Part shown: piece after piece, positions 9,530-18,498 of the stretch
How positions within the stretch are numbered: position 1 is the stretch's first letter
How the letters are laid out: the number at the start of each line of letters is the position of its first letter
Source of the DNA: Acetobacter fabarum
GTDB taxonomy: Bacteria; Pseudomonadota; Alphaproteobacteria; Acetobacterales; Acetobacteraceae
Length of the DNA: 64,000 nt
Direction: 5' to 3'
Assembly (NCBI RefSeq): GCF_011516925.1
Contig: NZ_WOTG01000003.1
Span: 186,001 to 250,000 of the forward strand
Program-made: the position numbers and the translations under genes
The notes under the pieces: generated by a model
What the model was told of the DNA's origin: nothing
The model's input: the letters and a program-made list of their open reading frames with translations, nothing else
Databases searched by the model: none

Positions 9530-9930
9530 TGCTGTATCTCACCCCACTGGAACGCGCTCTCGACCGGCTGAAGGAAGGCTGGACACGGCATCTTGCCCAA
9601 CCCGACGACGAACAGTTGCGGGACGGTCTGATCCAGCGTTTCGAGTTTACCTATGAACTCAGCCACAAGACTCTGAAGCGCTTTCTGGAAGCCAATTCAG
9701 CCTCCCCCGAGGAATATGACCGCATGGGCTTTCCGGACATGATCCGCTCTGCCAACGAGGCCGGATTGCTCAAAAGCGCATGGCCCCAGTGGAGCGTGTT
9801 TCGCAAAATGCGTAACCTGACCAGCCATACTTATAACGAAGCCACTGCCAAACAGGTTGTGGCCACCATTCCGGACTTTATCGCGGAAGCGGAGTTTCTG
9901 CTGGCCACGCTGAAAGAGCGCACGGCGTGA
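9529..9930 (+). CDS. HEPN-type nucleotidyltransferase substrate-binding protein (HI0074 family)
   Basis: A 133-residue all-helical protein of the HI0074/HEPN family. It carries the RxxxxH-type motif in RKMRNLTSHTY near residues 88-98. In HEPN-MNT pairs this subunit is an RNase toxin that the partner nucleotidyltransferase neutralises, in characterised cases by AMPylating the Tyr of the motif. I chose the ATG at 9529, which overlaps the hsdM stop and has AAGGAG about 9 nt upstream, over the adjacent GTG at 9526. Its stop overlaps the start of the MNT gene. Location inside an hsd operon is unusual. Confidence 0.85.
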   Translation: MLYLTPLERALDRLKEGWTRHLAQPDDEQLRDGLIQRFEFTYELSHKTLKRFLEANSASPEEYDRMGFPDMIRSANEAGLLKSAWPQWSVFRKMRNLTSHTYNEATAKQVVATIPDFIAEAEFLLATLKERTA

Positions 9931-10235
9931 CAGGGCAGATCGACATCACGCCTGAAGAGCGGGCCATTGTGCTGCGGATACTCAACGAGATTGTGCCCAA
10001 TCGTGAAGTACGGGCGTTTGGTTCGCGTGTCACAGGTAAGGCCAAGCCGTTTTCTGACCTTGATCTGGCGATTATGGGTGATGAACCTTTGCCTTTGGAG
10101 ACGCGAGCACGGTTGGAACAAGCTTTCTCTGAGTCAGAACTGCCGTGGAAAGTTGATGTGCTGGATTGGGCACAGGCAGATGCTGGGTTTAGAAAAATCC
10201 TACATACTTGTGCTAATCTCTTGGGAGAAGGCTAG
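9927..10235 (+). CDS. MNT-domain minimal nucleotidyltransferase (antitoxin of HEPN pair)
   Basis: A 102-residue minimal nucleotidyltransferase. The motif FGSRVTGKAKPFSDLDLAIMG (about residues 31-51) supplies the GSRxxG turn and the two metal-binding Asp of the DxD pattern, and VDVLDW supplies the third Asp. In this family the enzyme adds AMP to its HEPN partner. The start is a GTG that overlaps the HEPN stop (GTGA). The stop (TAG) overlaps the GTG start of hsdS, so all genes of the operon are translationally coupled. Confidence 0.85.
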   Translation: MTGQIDITPEERAIVLRILNEIVPNREVRAFGSRVTGKAKPFSDLDLAIMGDEPLPLETRARLEQAFSESELPWKVDVLDWAQADAGFRKILHTCANLLGEG

Positions 10236-11515
10236 TGTTTGGAAGCGTAACAGTGGGAGAACTATTGTCGACTGATCGCGGAATTTCTGTCGGCGTCATG
10301 TATCCAGGCTCACACGATGAGCAAGGTATTCCTCTAATACGAGCTGCAGATATTAGTGAAGGTCGGATCTCCGAAACGCCCACACTCAAAATATCGAAAA
10401 ATGTTCATTATGAGTATCGTCGAACAGCTCTAGAAGGAGGAGAGTGTCTATTAACTCTGGTCGGCACTCCGGGTATTTCAGCCATAGTTCCTCATAGTAT
10501 GGCTGGATGGAACGTAGCGAGAGCAGTTGCTGTTTTACGACTTAAGGAGCAAAAAAACGCTCGTTTCCTTCGATACGCTTTTTCGTCACCTGACGTGAAA
10601 AATACAATAAGAAATTGGTGCAATACCACGGTTCAACCAACCTTGAATCTTGCTGATATAAAGAAAATTCCTATATCATGGCCGCCGAATGCAGCCAGAG
10701 AAGCAATAACTACAATCCTCGGCTCCCTCGACGACAAAATAGACCTCAACCGCAGGATGAACGAAACGCTGGAAGCCATGGCGCGGGCGTTGTTTCGGGA
10801 CTGGTTTGTCGATTTTGGTCCGACACGAGCAAAAATAGCCGGAGAAGCTCCTTATCTCGCACCAGAACTGTGGGAACTCTTCCCCGATAGGCTGGATGAT
10901 GAGGGGAAGCCCGAAGAATGGTTAGATGGCACTATTGGCAACTGGGCTAACCTGAACTCTCTTTCGTGGAAGCGTCAGAATTATCCAGAGACTGTTAATT
11001 ATCTTGATCTTTCATCAGTTAAGCATGGAATAATCAATGATATTTCTCAAATGTCTGCTCAAGAAGCACCTAGTCGTGCACAAAGGATTTTGCGCACAGG
11101 TGAAACCGTCATTGGCACAGTAAGACCGGGCAATGGTTCATACGCATATATTGATCGTGAAGGACTTACCGGAAGCACGGGCTTTGCATGCTTTTATGCC
11201 GAAGATAAAAAATTCCGTGAGTTTGTATATTTTGCGTTAACCGATAAAGAAAATATTGATCGGTTGACACATCTTGCTGATGGAGGAGCATACCCAGCAG
11301 TAAGGCCGGATGTGGTGGCTGACACAGCTTGTACTCTGTCAGAACAAACAGTCAGCGCATTTCATACCGTAGTGTCATCATGGATGAATAAAATATCTAC
11401 AAACAATATTGAGAGTCACACTCTCGCCCAACTCCGAGACCTCCTTCTTCCCAAGCTAATGTCCGGCGAAATCAGCATCCGGGATGCCAAAAAAATGGTG
11501 GAAGACGTGACATGA
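10235..11515 (+). CDS. hsdS: Type I restriction-modification specificity subunit
   Basis: A 426-residue specificity subunit that sets the DNA target of the HsdMRS complex. It has two target-recognition domains, each ending in a conserved helix: the central one reads DDKIDLNRRMNETLEAMARALFRDWFVDFGP (about residues 165-195) and the second ends with LAQLRDLLLPKLMSGEISI. The recognition-domain DNA (10240-10700 and 10960-11420) is visibly more AT-rich than the flanking hsdM and hsdR, as expected where recognition domains are exchanged horizontally. It starts at GTG 10235 overlapping the MNT stop, and its stop overlaps the hsdR ATG at 11512. Confidence 0.92.
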   Translation: MFGSVTVGELLSTDRGISVGVMYPGSHDEQGIPLIRAADISEGRISETPTLKISKNVHYEYRRTALEGGECLLTLVGTPGISAIVPHSMAGWNVARAVAVLRLKEQKNARFLRYAFSSPDVKNTIRNWCNTTVQPTLNLADIKKIPISWPPNAAREAITTILGSLDDKIDLNRRMNETLEAMARALFRDWFVDFGPTRAKIAGEAPYLAPELWELFPDRLDDEGKPEEWLDGTIGNWANLNSLSWKRQNYPETVNYLDLSSVKHGIINDISQMSAQEAPSRAQRILRTGETVIGTVRPGNGSYAYIDREGLTGSTGFACFYAEDKKFREFVYFALTDKENIDRLTHLADGGAYPAVRPDVVADTACTLSEQTVSAFHTVVSSWMNKISTNNIESHTLAQLRDLLLPKLMSGEISIRDAKKMVEDVT

Positions 11516-14500
11516 GCTTTCTGTCCGAAAACGAGATTGAAGACTGGGCCTGCGATATTCTACGCGAATGTGGCTACACCATTGTCTGGGGGCCAGATAT
11601 TGCCCCCGGTGGCAAAAAGCCCGAACGCACCTCGTTATCGGACGTCATTCTGGAAAAACGCCTGCGGGCGGCTATAGACCGCCTGAACCCCCATCTTCCC
11701 CAAACTTCACGCGATGAATCCCTGCTGGCCCTGATTCGCGAAGACACACCCGACCATGTGGACGAAAACCGCCGCCTGCATGACTATCTGGTCAATGGCG
11801 TGCCGGTGGATGTGGTGCGTGAAGATGGCACCCAGTCAGGCGACCGGGTGTACCTGCTGGATTTTGAAAACCCGGAGAACAATGACTTTCTGGTCGTGCG
11901 CCAGTTCGTCATTGAAAAGGACGAGGCCAACCGCAGGCCAGACCTCGTTCTCTTCGTCAACGGTATGCCGCTTGGGGTGGTAGAACTCAAAAGCCCCAGT
12001 TCCGAGAATGCTACGCTGGATTCAGCCTGGAACCAGTTCCAGACCTATCGCAACCTTATTCCATCGCTGTTCCGCTTCAATGAAGCCTTGATGATTTCGG
12101 ATGGCACACAGGCTCGCGTTGGCTCGCTTACAGCCGACCGTGACCGCTTCATGCCATGGCGCACGATCAACGGCGAAGACCTGATCGCCAAAAACCATGA
12201 GGAGATGGAAACCGTTCTGCGGGGCGTGTTCACCCCGCACTGGTTTCTGGGCCTGATCCGTGACTTCGTGCTGTTTGGCGAGAAGAACGGCAGCCCCATC
12301 AAAATTCTGGCGGGCTATCACCAGTTCCATGCCTGCCGGAAAGCCGTGGCGCAAACTGTGCGGGCTTCGGCACCGGATGGAGACCGCAAGGTTGGTGTCG
12401 TGTGGCATACGCAGGGGTCAGGCAAGAGCCTGCTTATGACCTTCTATGCTGGTGTGATTGCCCGCCACCCGGAGATGGAAAACCCCACCATCATTGTGCT
12501 GACAGACCGCAATGATCTGGACGACCAGCTCTTCGCCACCTTTTCCAGCGCACAGGCTCTGTTACGCCAGACACCGGAACAGGCAGACAGCCGGGAGGAC
12601 TTGCAGAAACTCCTCCGGCGCACCTCGGGTGGTGTCATCTTTACCACCTTGCAGAAGTTCCAGCCTGAAGACGGGGAAACCAGCCTGCCCATGCTGACCG
12701 ACCGGCGCAATGTGGTGGTCATGGCGGATGAAGCGCACCGCAGCCAATATGGGCTGGAAGCCAAGTTCAACCCCAAGACCGGCAAAATGACCTACGGGTT
12801 TGCCAAATACCTGCGCGACGCCCTGCCCAATGCCTCCTTTATCGGCTTTACCGGCACACCGATTGAAAATGCCGATGTGAACACACGCGGTATTTTTGGC
12901 GAGTACATCGACATTTACGACATTGCGCAGGCCGTCGAAGATGGGGCAACCGTGCCCATCTATTACGAAAGCCGCCTTGTGCGTATCGAACTGGATGAAG
13001 ACCTCAAGGAAGAGCTGGACGACGAACTGGCCGATATTGTCGAAGGACTTTCGGAAAACGAAGAACACAAGCTCAGCCAGAAATACTCCCGCGTAGAAGC
13101 ACTGGTCGGCTCGGAACCCCGCCTGCGCCGGATTGCCGAAGACCTTGTGACCCACTTTGAAAACCGCCTGACTGCCCTTGAAGGTAAAGGCATGATCGTG
13201 GGTATGAGCCGTGCCATCTGTGTGGCTCTGTATGACGAGATCATCCGCCTGCGCCCCTCATGGCATAGTGACGATGACAATGAAGGAGCCATCAAGGTGG
13301 TGATGACTGGCAGTTCGTCTGATCCTGCCGGTTTCCAGCCCCATATTGGCAAGAAGTCCAAGGCACGACGTGAACTACTGGCAAAGCGCATGAAGGACAA
13401 TAATGACCCACTCCGGCTGGTTATTGTGCGCGACATGTGGCTGACGGGTTTTGACGTGCCTTCCATGCACACCATGTATGTGGACAAGCCCATGCGCGGG
13501 CATGGGCTGATGCAGGCCATTGCCCGCGTCAACCGCGTGTTCAAGGGCAAACCCGGCGGTCTGGTGGTGGACTATATCGGTCTCGCCCAGAACCTGAAGG
13601 CGGCTTTGGGTGAATATTCCGCCGGAGATCGCGAACAGGTCGGCATTGACGAAGGCGAGGCCATCCGCGCCTTGCAGGAACGCTACGAAGTCGTGCGGGC
13701 CATGTTCAATCCCGGTCAGGCAGGCGGCTTTGACTACCGTCCGGCCTTGCAGGACGGCGCAACGCCCAAGGCCAAGCTGTCCATCATGGCGGGAGCGCTT
13801 GACCATATTCTGGGCCAGCAGCAACGCGCCATGGCATCCGCCAAAAATGATGAAGAGCGTAAAGCTGCCCAGAAGCGCTACCCGGATGCCGTCAAGGCAC
13901 TCTCAGTCGCCTTTGCGCTGGCTTCCGCCAGCGATGAAGCCGCCAGATTACGCGATGAAATCGGATTTTTCGAGGCTGTCAGAGCAGCTCTGGTCAAGAG
14001 TGTAAGCACCGGCAGCGATGGGCGGAGCGCGCAGGAACGCGAACTGGCCATCAGGCAACTGGTCAGCAGGGCGGTCATTTCAACTGACATTATCGACATC
14101 ATGGAAGCCGCAGGCATTGGCAAGCCGGACATTTCCATCCTCTCGGACGCCTTCTTGCAGGAAGTGCGGGAAATGCCCCAGCGCAATCTGGCCATTGAGG
14201 CGCTCAAGAAGCTGCTGGAAGGCCAGATACGCAGCCGAACCCGCTCCAACATCACGGAAGCCGAAGCCTTCTCACAACGGCTGGAACAGGCTGTCGCCCG
14301 CTACCATGCCAACGCCCTGACATCCGCTCAAATTCTGGATGAACTGATCCGCATGGCCCGAGACATGGCCTCTGCCCGCGATCGTGGCGAGGAACTGGGT
14401 CTGACACAGGAAGAAATCGCGTTCTATGACGCACTGGCCCAGAACCAGAGCGCCAAGGAGGCCATGGGCGACCCCAGCCTACGGGTTATCGCCACAGCAC

Positions 14501-14697
14501 TGGTGAAGACCATTCGGGAAAATGCCACAGTGGACTGGACCGTGATGGCTCAGGCCCGCGCAAAAATGCGGACTTCAGTCAAACGCCTGCTGCGTCACTA
14601 TGGATACCCGCCGGATATGGAAACTGAAGCAGTCAAACATATTCTACGTCAGGCGGAACAGTTTGCTCCGATCTGGGCAAACCAGAAAGAGCTTTAA
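11512..14697 (+). CDS. hsdR: Type I restriction enzyme R subunit (nuclease-translocase)
   Basis: A 1061-residue restriction subunit. The N-terminal PD-(D/E)XK nuclease is visible as RPDLVLFVNG (D144) and VELKSP (E158, K160). The SF2 motor follows with Walker A QGSGKS (about 301-306) and DEAH box ADEAHRSQYG (405-413), then GFTGTPIE and the later motif QAIARVNRVF. A helical C-terminal region contacts the HsdM/HsdS core. Length matches the family. It is the last gene of the hsd operon and converges on a membrane-protein gene on the other strand. Confidence 0.95.
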   Translation: MSFLSENEIEDWACDILRECGYTIVWGPDIAPGGKKPERTSLSDVILEKRLRAAIDRLNPHLPQTSRDESLLALIREDTPDHVDENRRLHDYLVNGVPVDVVREDGTQSGDRVYLLDFENPENNDFLVVRQFVIEKDEANRRPDLVLFVNGMPLGVVELKSPSSENATLDSAWNQFQTYRNLIPSLFRFNEALMISDGTQARVGSLTADRDRFMPWRTINGEDLIAKNHEEMETVLRGVFTPHWFLGLIRDFVLFGEKNGSPIKILAGYHQFHACRKAVAQTVRASAPDGDRKVGVVWHTQGSGKSLLMTFYAGVIARHPEMENPTIIVLTDRNDLDDQLFATFSSAQALLRQTPEQADSREDLQKLLRRTSGGVIFTTLQKFQPEDGETSLPMLTDRRNVVVMADEAHRSQYGLEAKFNPKTGKMTYGFAKYLRDALPNASFIGFTGTPIENADVNTRGIFGEYIDIYDIAQAVEDGATVPIYYESRLVRIELDEDLKEELDDELADIVEGLSENEEHKLSQKYSRVEALVGSEPRLRRIAEDLVTHFENRLTALEGKGMIVGMSRAICVALYDEIIRLRPSWHSDDDNEGAIKVVMTGSSSDPAGFQPHIGKKSKARRELLAKRMKDNNDPLRLVIVRDMWLTGFDVPSMHTMYVDKPMRGHGLMQAIARVNRVFKGKPGGLVVDYIGLAQNLKAALGEYSAGDREQVGIDEGEAIRALQERYEVVRAMFNPGQAGGFDYRPALQDGATPKAKLSIMAGALDHILGQQQRAMASAKNDEERKAAQKRYPDAVKALSVAFALASASDEAARLRDEIGFFEAVRAALVKSVSTGSDGRSAQERELAIRQLVSRAVISTDIIDIMEAAGIGKPDISILSDAFLQEVREMPQRNLAIEALKKLLEGQIRSRTRSNITEAEAFSQRLEQAVARYHANALTSAQILDELIRMARDMASARDRGEELGLTQEEIAFYDALAQNQSAKEAMGDPSLRVIATALVKTIRENATVDWTVMAQARAKMRTSVKRLLRHYGYPPDMETEAVKHILRQAEQFAPIWANQKEL

Positions 14698-14746
14698 ATA
14701 TTGTCGTTATGCGGAGAGACCAAGAGAGTAATTGTAGGCCACATAT

Positions 14747-15520
14747 CTAGTATTTTCGAAAGGGCATTGGCTCCTTGGATTTTCCAGATTTCAGATCAAG
14801 TGCTTCAGCACGATCCAAGTGACGCTTATGAGCTTGAGACGCATGGGAAAGCGAACGTTCGATACGTGACGTCAATGTACCATAAGATTCGTGTGGTGGT
14901 GGAAAATGTGCCTCAAGGTCGAACTCACGGACGCATATCAAACCCAACCGAAGACTTTTTTCTGCGGCATGCATGAGCATATTGAAAATGTTAACGGCAA
15001 GCTGTCCTTCCCGCTCCCACCAGTCGTCAACATAATGGGATATCTCATTCAACGAATCATAGTAACGGATAAGGGCAATGACTTTCTTATCAGGCAGATC
15101 ACGCACTTGGGACGCGCTCGGATAGAGCGTCGGGAAATAAGGTCGGAAATCCGCCTGCTGGTCGTTAGTTTTCACGCTCTCAACAGCGGATTCACAACTA
15201 AAATTAACTGTTGATCTATCCAGAATATACTGAACTCGTTCAATGGTATGTTGTAGTTCTGGTGCAAGTGCTGCAACGGCACCAGTTTCTTTTTTTTCCT
15301 TCTCTTCAGCCTCAGAACGACGCTTGTTCAATTCAGTGATCCAAGCCCCAAGGAGCGCTCCACCGGCACCGAACAAGGAGCCTGCAAGTGATGTAACGTC
15401 GCGCTGAAGAGCCAACCCACCGCCGCAGAACAGAGCAACGGAAACAGCCATATGCGGATTCTCTTTAATGTAGCGCACGATACTCTTCGGTACACACTCC
15501 ACTGAATTACTTTCGGTCAT
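14747..15520 (-). CDS. Membrane-anchored protein of unknown function
   Basis: A 257-residue protein from the ATG at 15520; an upstream in-frame start at 15586 would add 22 unlikely residues. One or two hydrophobic segments lie near the N terminus (AVSVALFCGGGLALQRDV and LAGSLFGAGGALLGAWITEL), followed by a charged coil (NKRRSEAEEKEKKET) and a helical cytosolic domain with a YYDSLNEISHYVDDWWEREG segment. I do not recognise a family. It is convergent with hsdR and sits before vapBC within element 1. A phage-defence accessory role is possible but not supported by a motif. Confidence 0.6.
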   Translation of the reverse strand: MTESNSVECVPKSIVRYIKENPHMAVSVALFCGGGLALQRDVTSLAGSLFGAGGALLGAWITELNKRRSEAEEKEKKETGAVAALAPELQHTIERVQYILDRSTVNFSCESAVESVKTNDQQADFRPYFPTLYPSASQVRDLPDKKVIALIRYYDSLNEISHYVDDWWEREGQLAVNIFNMLMHAAEKSLRLGLICVREFDLEAHFPPPHESYGTLTSRIERSLSHASQAHKRHLDRAEALDLKSGKSKEPMPFRKY

Positions 15521-15719
15521 TGCATCACTCTTGTTCTCTTTAAATGCATTATAACATATATCAAAAAAAATGCATGCTATCGTCAAAGCGATTCCAGACC
15601 ATCTCGACTGATAATTTGGGGTGTTCCAGCCAGCAACCCCAATAGATTATATATCGTAATATTCCTTGCAGGTAAGATAAACATTCTGTATTTACGTATA
15701 TCCAACATAGGAGGTTCTC

Positions 15720-15917
15720 ATGCAGGTTTCCAAATGGGGTAACAGCCTTGCTGTGCGTATTCCCTCCCACATTGTCAAACAGCTTGGTTTGCAGGAAGGC
15801 GACAATGTGGATGCTGTTTTCACACGCCTGAAATCCCGCGAAGAAGCACTCCGCTCCCTGAAAGAAATCGGGAAAAAACTGCCTTCCGGGTTCCGTTTTG
15901 AACGCCCCGAAGACTAA
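15720..15917 (+). CDS. vapB: AbrB/MazE-fold antitoxin (VapB/VagC-like)
   Basis: A 65-residue swapped-hairpin antitoxin. The N-terminal QVSKWGNSLAVRIPSHIVKQLGLQEGDNVD is the classic SpoVT/AbrB DNA-binding fold, and the C-terminal tail (KLPSGFRFERPED) would fill the VapC active site. It has a strong AGGAGG site 6-7 nt before the ATG. Loosely matching AT-rich inverted segments around 15649-15662 and 15687-15701 may be its autoregulatory operator. Its TAA overlaps the vapC ATG by one base (TAATG). Confidence 0.88.
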   Translation: MQVSKWGNSLAVRIPSHIVKQLGLQEGDNVDAVFTRLKSREEALRSLKEIGKKLPSGFRFERPED

Positions 15918-16330
15918 TGTCTCTCTTTCTGGATACGAACATCCTTCTCTATGCCATGATGGAAGAAGGAACAGAAAAGGCCGGTATTGCTGACAGTCTC
16001 CTTCTGCATCAGGACTGCCATATCTCGGTTCAGACACTTAACGAAGCCACAAATACGCTCAGGCGTAAAACCAGACTTCCACTAGACGACATCAAAACAT
16101 TGATTACCGACTTCCGGGGGCTGGTCACAATCCATCCCATCACGGAAGCTGTTTACAGCCGTGGCTGGGCCATTATCGAACGGTATGGACTTCAGACCTA
16201 TGACGCCATGATTCTGGCCTGCGCCATGGAAAATGGTATTGAAACCCTCTTGTCCGAAGATATGCAGAACGGTCAGCGGATTTTTGACATGATAACCATC
16301 ATAAACCCCTTCCAGAAACCAGCAGAGTGA
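15917..16330 (+). CDS. vapC: PIN-domain ribonuclease toxin (VapC)
   Basis: A 137-residue PIN-domain RNase. The acidic residues are in FLDTNILLYAM (D6), the conserved Glu in TLNEATNTLRRK, and the C-terminal Asp residues in QTYDAMILACA and LLSEDMQNG. VapC toxins cut tRNA or rRNA when released from VapB. It is coupled to vapB by the TAATG overlap. It is the last gene of element 1 before the right att site, a common position for a stabilising toxin-antitoxin pair. Confidence 0.9.
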   Translation: MSLFLDTNILLYAMMEEGTEKAGIADSLLLHQDCHISVQTLNEATNTLRRKTRLPLDDIKTLITDFRGLVTIHPITEAVYSRGWAIIERYGLQTYDAMILACAMENGIETLLSEDMQNGQRIFDMITIINPFQKPAE

Positions 16331-16351
16331 GGTTAAATTCACCATACCAAG

Positions 16352-16380
16352 TTCCCAGACTGTTTAACCAGTTCCGGGAA
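16352..16380 (+). promoter_or_regulatory. Right-end arm motifs of element 1
   Basis: TTCCCAGACTG (16352-16362) repeats the first 11 bases of the palindrome in front of integrase 1, including its GAC centre. TTCCGGGAA (16372-16380) follows closely. They lie 80-110 bp from the right att core, where arm-type integrase sites would be expected. This is an inference from the match between the two ends of the same element. Confidence 0.5.
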
Positions 16381-16461
16381 CTCAGACACTAACCGGAAGA
16401 CAGCAAGTCGCATTCTTTTTGCTGTTTCAAGAGGTTAGAAACGTGTCACTGCGGGTTGGCT

Positions 16462-16489
16462 CGGGTTCGAGTCCCGCAGTTCGCACCAC
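16462..16489 (+). repeat. Attachment site copy 2 (28 bp)
   Basis: Identical over 28 bp to the tRNA-Leu 3' end at 3738-3765. The flanks differ (CT before, AAA after), so it is an att junction and not a second tRNA gene. It is the right end of element 1 and the left end of element 2. Confidence 0.93.
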
Positions 16490-16523
16490 AAACTGTTGAA
16501 AAACAGAGGTATTTTGTCCGAGA

Positions 16524-16545
16524 GGGAATTTTCCCATAATGGGAA
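16524..16545 (+). promoter_or_regulatory. Paired palindromes before integrase 2
   Basis: GGGAATTTTCCC (16524-16535) overlaps TTCCCATAATGGGAA (16531-16545). The second palindrome has the same arms as those before integrases 1 and 3 but the centre TAA instead of GAC. It again ends exactly 6 nt before the integrase ATG (16552). Confidence 0.6.
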
Positions 16546-16551
16546 AACTTC

Positions 16552-18147
16552 ATGCTCCGCGCCATCCCGTCCCGACGCACAGGACAGCCTCGTTATCACT
16601 TCCGCCGCATCGTCCCGGCACTGCTCCGCCCCCTGTTGGGCAAGACCGAGATTTCCCTTGTCCTCCATACCTCTGATAAACTGGTCGCCCGTGAACGTGC
16701 AGCCGCCCTGTATGCCAGGACGGGACAGCTTTTCAGAGCAGGCAAGATGCAACACCCCACCAAAGACGACCTTCTGGCCCTCTATCGCGACCTGATTGAC
16801 AGCTACGAGGCCGCTCTGAAAGCGCAGGAAGAGAGTGCCGAGAAAGTGCTCGAAGCCGAGCGCGCCCAGCATCTCATTGAAAAAGCCGATCTGGTCACCA
16901 AGCAATCAACCTTCCTCAATACGGTCCTGCCTCACATGGAAGGCCTTCTGAAGGGATTGGGACAACTCAGGCACACCCTCGAAAAACGGGAGGTCTGGGC
17001 TGTCACCGAAAAACAGGGCTTACAAAACCAGATCACCACGCTTTGTGGCCTGATCCAGAACAGCCTGCCTCACAATGAAGATAAACCCGATGGGCAGAAA
17101 TCCTCGTCCAAACAACCGCGCAGCATGAAACTGTCGGCAGCGGCGGAAAAATTTGTCTTCTCAGTGCCATCCAAAAGTGCTGGCACCATCAAGGGAACCG
17201 GCAAGACTGTCGCCCTCTTCACCGAAGCGTTCGGAGATATCCCGGTTCATCAGATCACCGGCGACGTGGTTGGAGAATTTTACGACTTATTGTCTGGCCT
17301 CCCGACCACCCATGGCAAAGGTAAGGTCACCCTCCCCCTTCGGGATGCTGTCAGAGAAGCTGAGGAGAATGGGGCAGAACTCGTCTCCGGCAAGACCGTC
17401 AAAAACCATTTCTCGCGCATGTCTGCGATCTGGAGCGAACTGGTCCTGCGAGACCTCGCTCCCAAAAACCCCTGGGCCAACTGGTCTTTCGATTTAACAC
17501 AAAAGACCAATCGCCGGGCCTGGTCAGAAGACGAACTGAGAACACTCCTGACTTCAAAATGGCTGGGACGTGTTTTCCCCGAACGCACCTATCGGGGCAT
17601 TGTGCGCATTGCTCTTTATACCGGCATGCGTCTGGGCGAGATCTGCAATCTGAGGAATGAGGATATCGAAGTCCTGAACGGTATTCCCTGTTTCCACATC
17701 CGGCCCCATACGGTTGAGATCGACGGCAAAATTCGGGAATGGTCTCCCAAGACATCGGCTGGCACCCGTATCGTGCCCATTCACAGCAAACTTCTGGAAA
17801 AAGGGATCCTTGAGGAATTCAGAAACGCCGGCCCCTATTTCTTCAGTGAACTGCCTATCTCCAATTTCGGGGTGCGGGGCGCCAATTTTGAACTGATCTT
17901 TTCCAAACATAAACGGCGCCTGAACCTGCCAACGCAGGTCACCTTTCACTCCTTCCGCCATCTGGTTTCAACCGTGCTCAGAAATCAGGACAGTCACATT
18001 CGAGAGCTTTGGATTGATGACCTGTTAGGCCATGAAGCCACCCATAAAAGTCAGGGCACGACCCAATATACATCGGCTATTTATCTGCAAAATCTCCAGC
18101 GGGTTGTGGAGGCCATTACCTATCCCGATGACATTGCAAACTGGTGA
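16552..18147 (+). CDS. int: Tyrosine recombinase/integrase of element 2
   Basis: A 531-residue integrase of the same family as those at 3851 and 52747 but clearly more diverged. It opens with MLRAIPSRRTGQPRYHFRRIVP, then a coiled coil, a core-binding domain (KSAGTIKGTGKTVALFTEAFG) and a catalytic domain with MRLGEICNL, HSFRH, HEATH and QYTS (Tyr nucleophile). The GGGAA of the adjacent palindrome serves as ribosome site. It should act on the same 28-bp core with element-specific arm sites. Confidence 0.92.
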   Translation: MLRAIPSRRTGQPRYHFRRIVPALLRPLLGKTEISLVLHTSDKLVARERAAALYARTGQLFRAGKMQHPTKDDLLALYRDLIDSYEAALKAQEESAEKVLEAERAQHLIEKADLVTKQSTFLNTVLPHMEGLLKGLGQLRHTLEKREVWAVTEKQGLQNQITTLCGLIQNSLPHNEDKPDGQKSSSKQPRSMKLSAAAEKFVFSVPSKSAGTIKGTGKTVALFTEAFGDIPVHQITGDVVGEFYDLLSGLPTTHGKGKVTLPLRDAVREAEENGAELVSGKTVKNHFSRMSAIWSELVLRDLAPKNPWANWSFDLTQKTNRRAWSEDELRTLLTSKWLGRVFPERTYRGIVRIALYTGMRLGEICNLRNEDIEVLNGIPCFHIRPHTVEIDGKIREWSPKTSAGTRIVPIHSKLLEKGILEEFRNAGPYFFSELPISNFGVRGANFELIFSKHKRRLNLPTQVTFHSFRHLVSTVLRNQDSHIRELWIDDLLGHEATHKSQGTTQYTSAIYLQNLQRVVEAITYPDDIANW

Positions 18148-18229
18148 ACGCCTAGCCGGCCTGCGCTGGTTTTAGGGACCGGATGAAGGACACTGGTGCT
18201 GTTTCTTATCACCAGTCCCTTCTCGTCAT

Positions 18230-18407
18230 GCGATCATTGGTCGCATGGCCAAACTCTCAAGTGCGACCATTGGTCGCTTTGGAAGCAAACCTAGGCGACC
18301 AACGGTCGCATCACCCTCCCTTCATCAACGACCATTGGTCGCATGGCCAAACCCTCAAATGCGACCATTGGTCGCTTTGAGAGGAAACCTATGCGACCAA
18401 TGGTCGC
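18230..18407 (+). repeat. Six-copy palindrome array (iteron- or centromere-like)
   Basis: Six copies of a 15-bp palindrome, consensus GCGACCATTGGTCGC, start at 18230, 18263, 18295, 18328, 18361 and 18393, a spacing of 33, 32, 33, 33 and 32 bp. Copies 2 and 5 are perfect; the others differ at one or two bases. Copies 1-3 and 4-6 are two halves of a 98-bp tandem duplication, because the flanking bases also repeat. Even spacing near three helical turns suggests a protein filament or a phased operator, such as a replication iteron, parS-like centromere or transfer site. It lies in a 350-bp noncoding gap after int2. Confidence 0.8.
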
Positions 18408-18498
18408 ATAAAACGCCCCTCACAGTGTCCGCAAAAAGATGCGCTGTTGCCCAACCGGACACCTCTTCCCAATCAATTTATGACGTTAAATCAGTCCC

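Larger units (their letters stand above)
3766..16489 (+). mobile_element. Integrative mobilizable element 1 in tRNA-Leu
   Basis: The element is bounded by 28-bp copies of the tRNA-Leu 3' end (3738-3765 and 16462-16489). From left to right it holds a tyrosine integrase, an oriT-like palindrome pair, mobC, a MobA-type relaxase, hsdM, a HEPN-MNT pair, hsdS, hsdR, a membrane protein on the other strand and vapBC. It has no conjugation pore genes, so it is mobilizable rather than self-transmissible. Confidence 0.85.

Noticed and set aside
14701-14976. 91-codon plus-strand frame after hsdR
   Set aside because: It lies opposite the better supported membrane-protein gene on the minus strand and has no family features.
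16441-16500. Second and third tRNA-like ends (also at 52630)
   Set aside because: Only the last 28 bp of the tRNA are present; there is no 5' half or anticodon stem, so they are att copies.
18230-18407. Regular repeats that look like a small CRISPR array
   Set aside because: The repeat unit is only a 15-bp palindrome, the 17-18 bp between copies are themselves duplicated rather than unique, and there are no cas genes.
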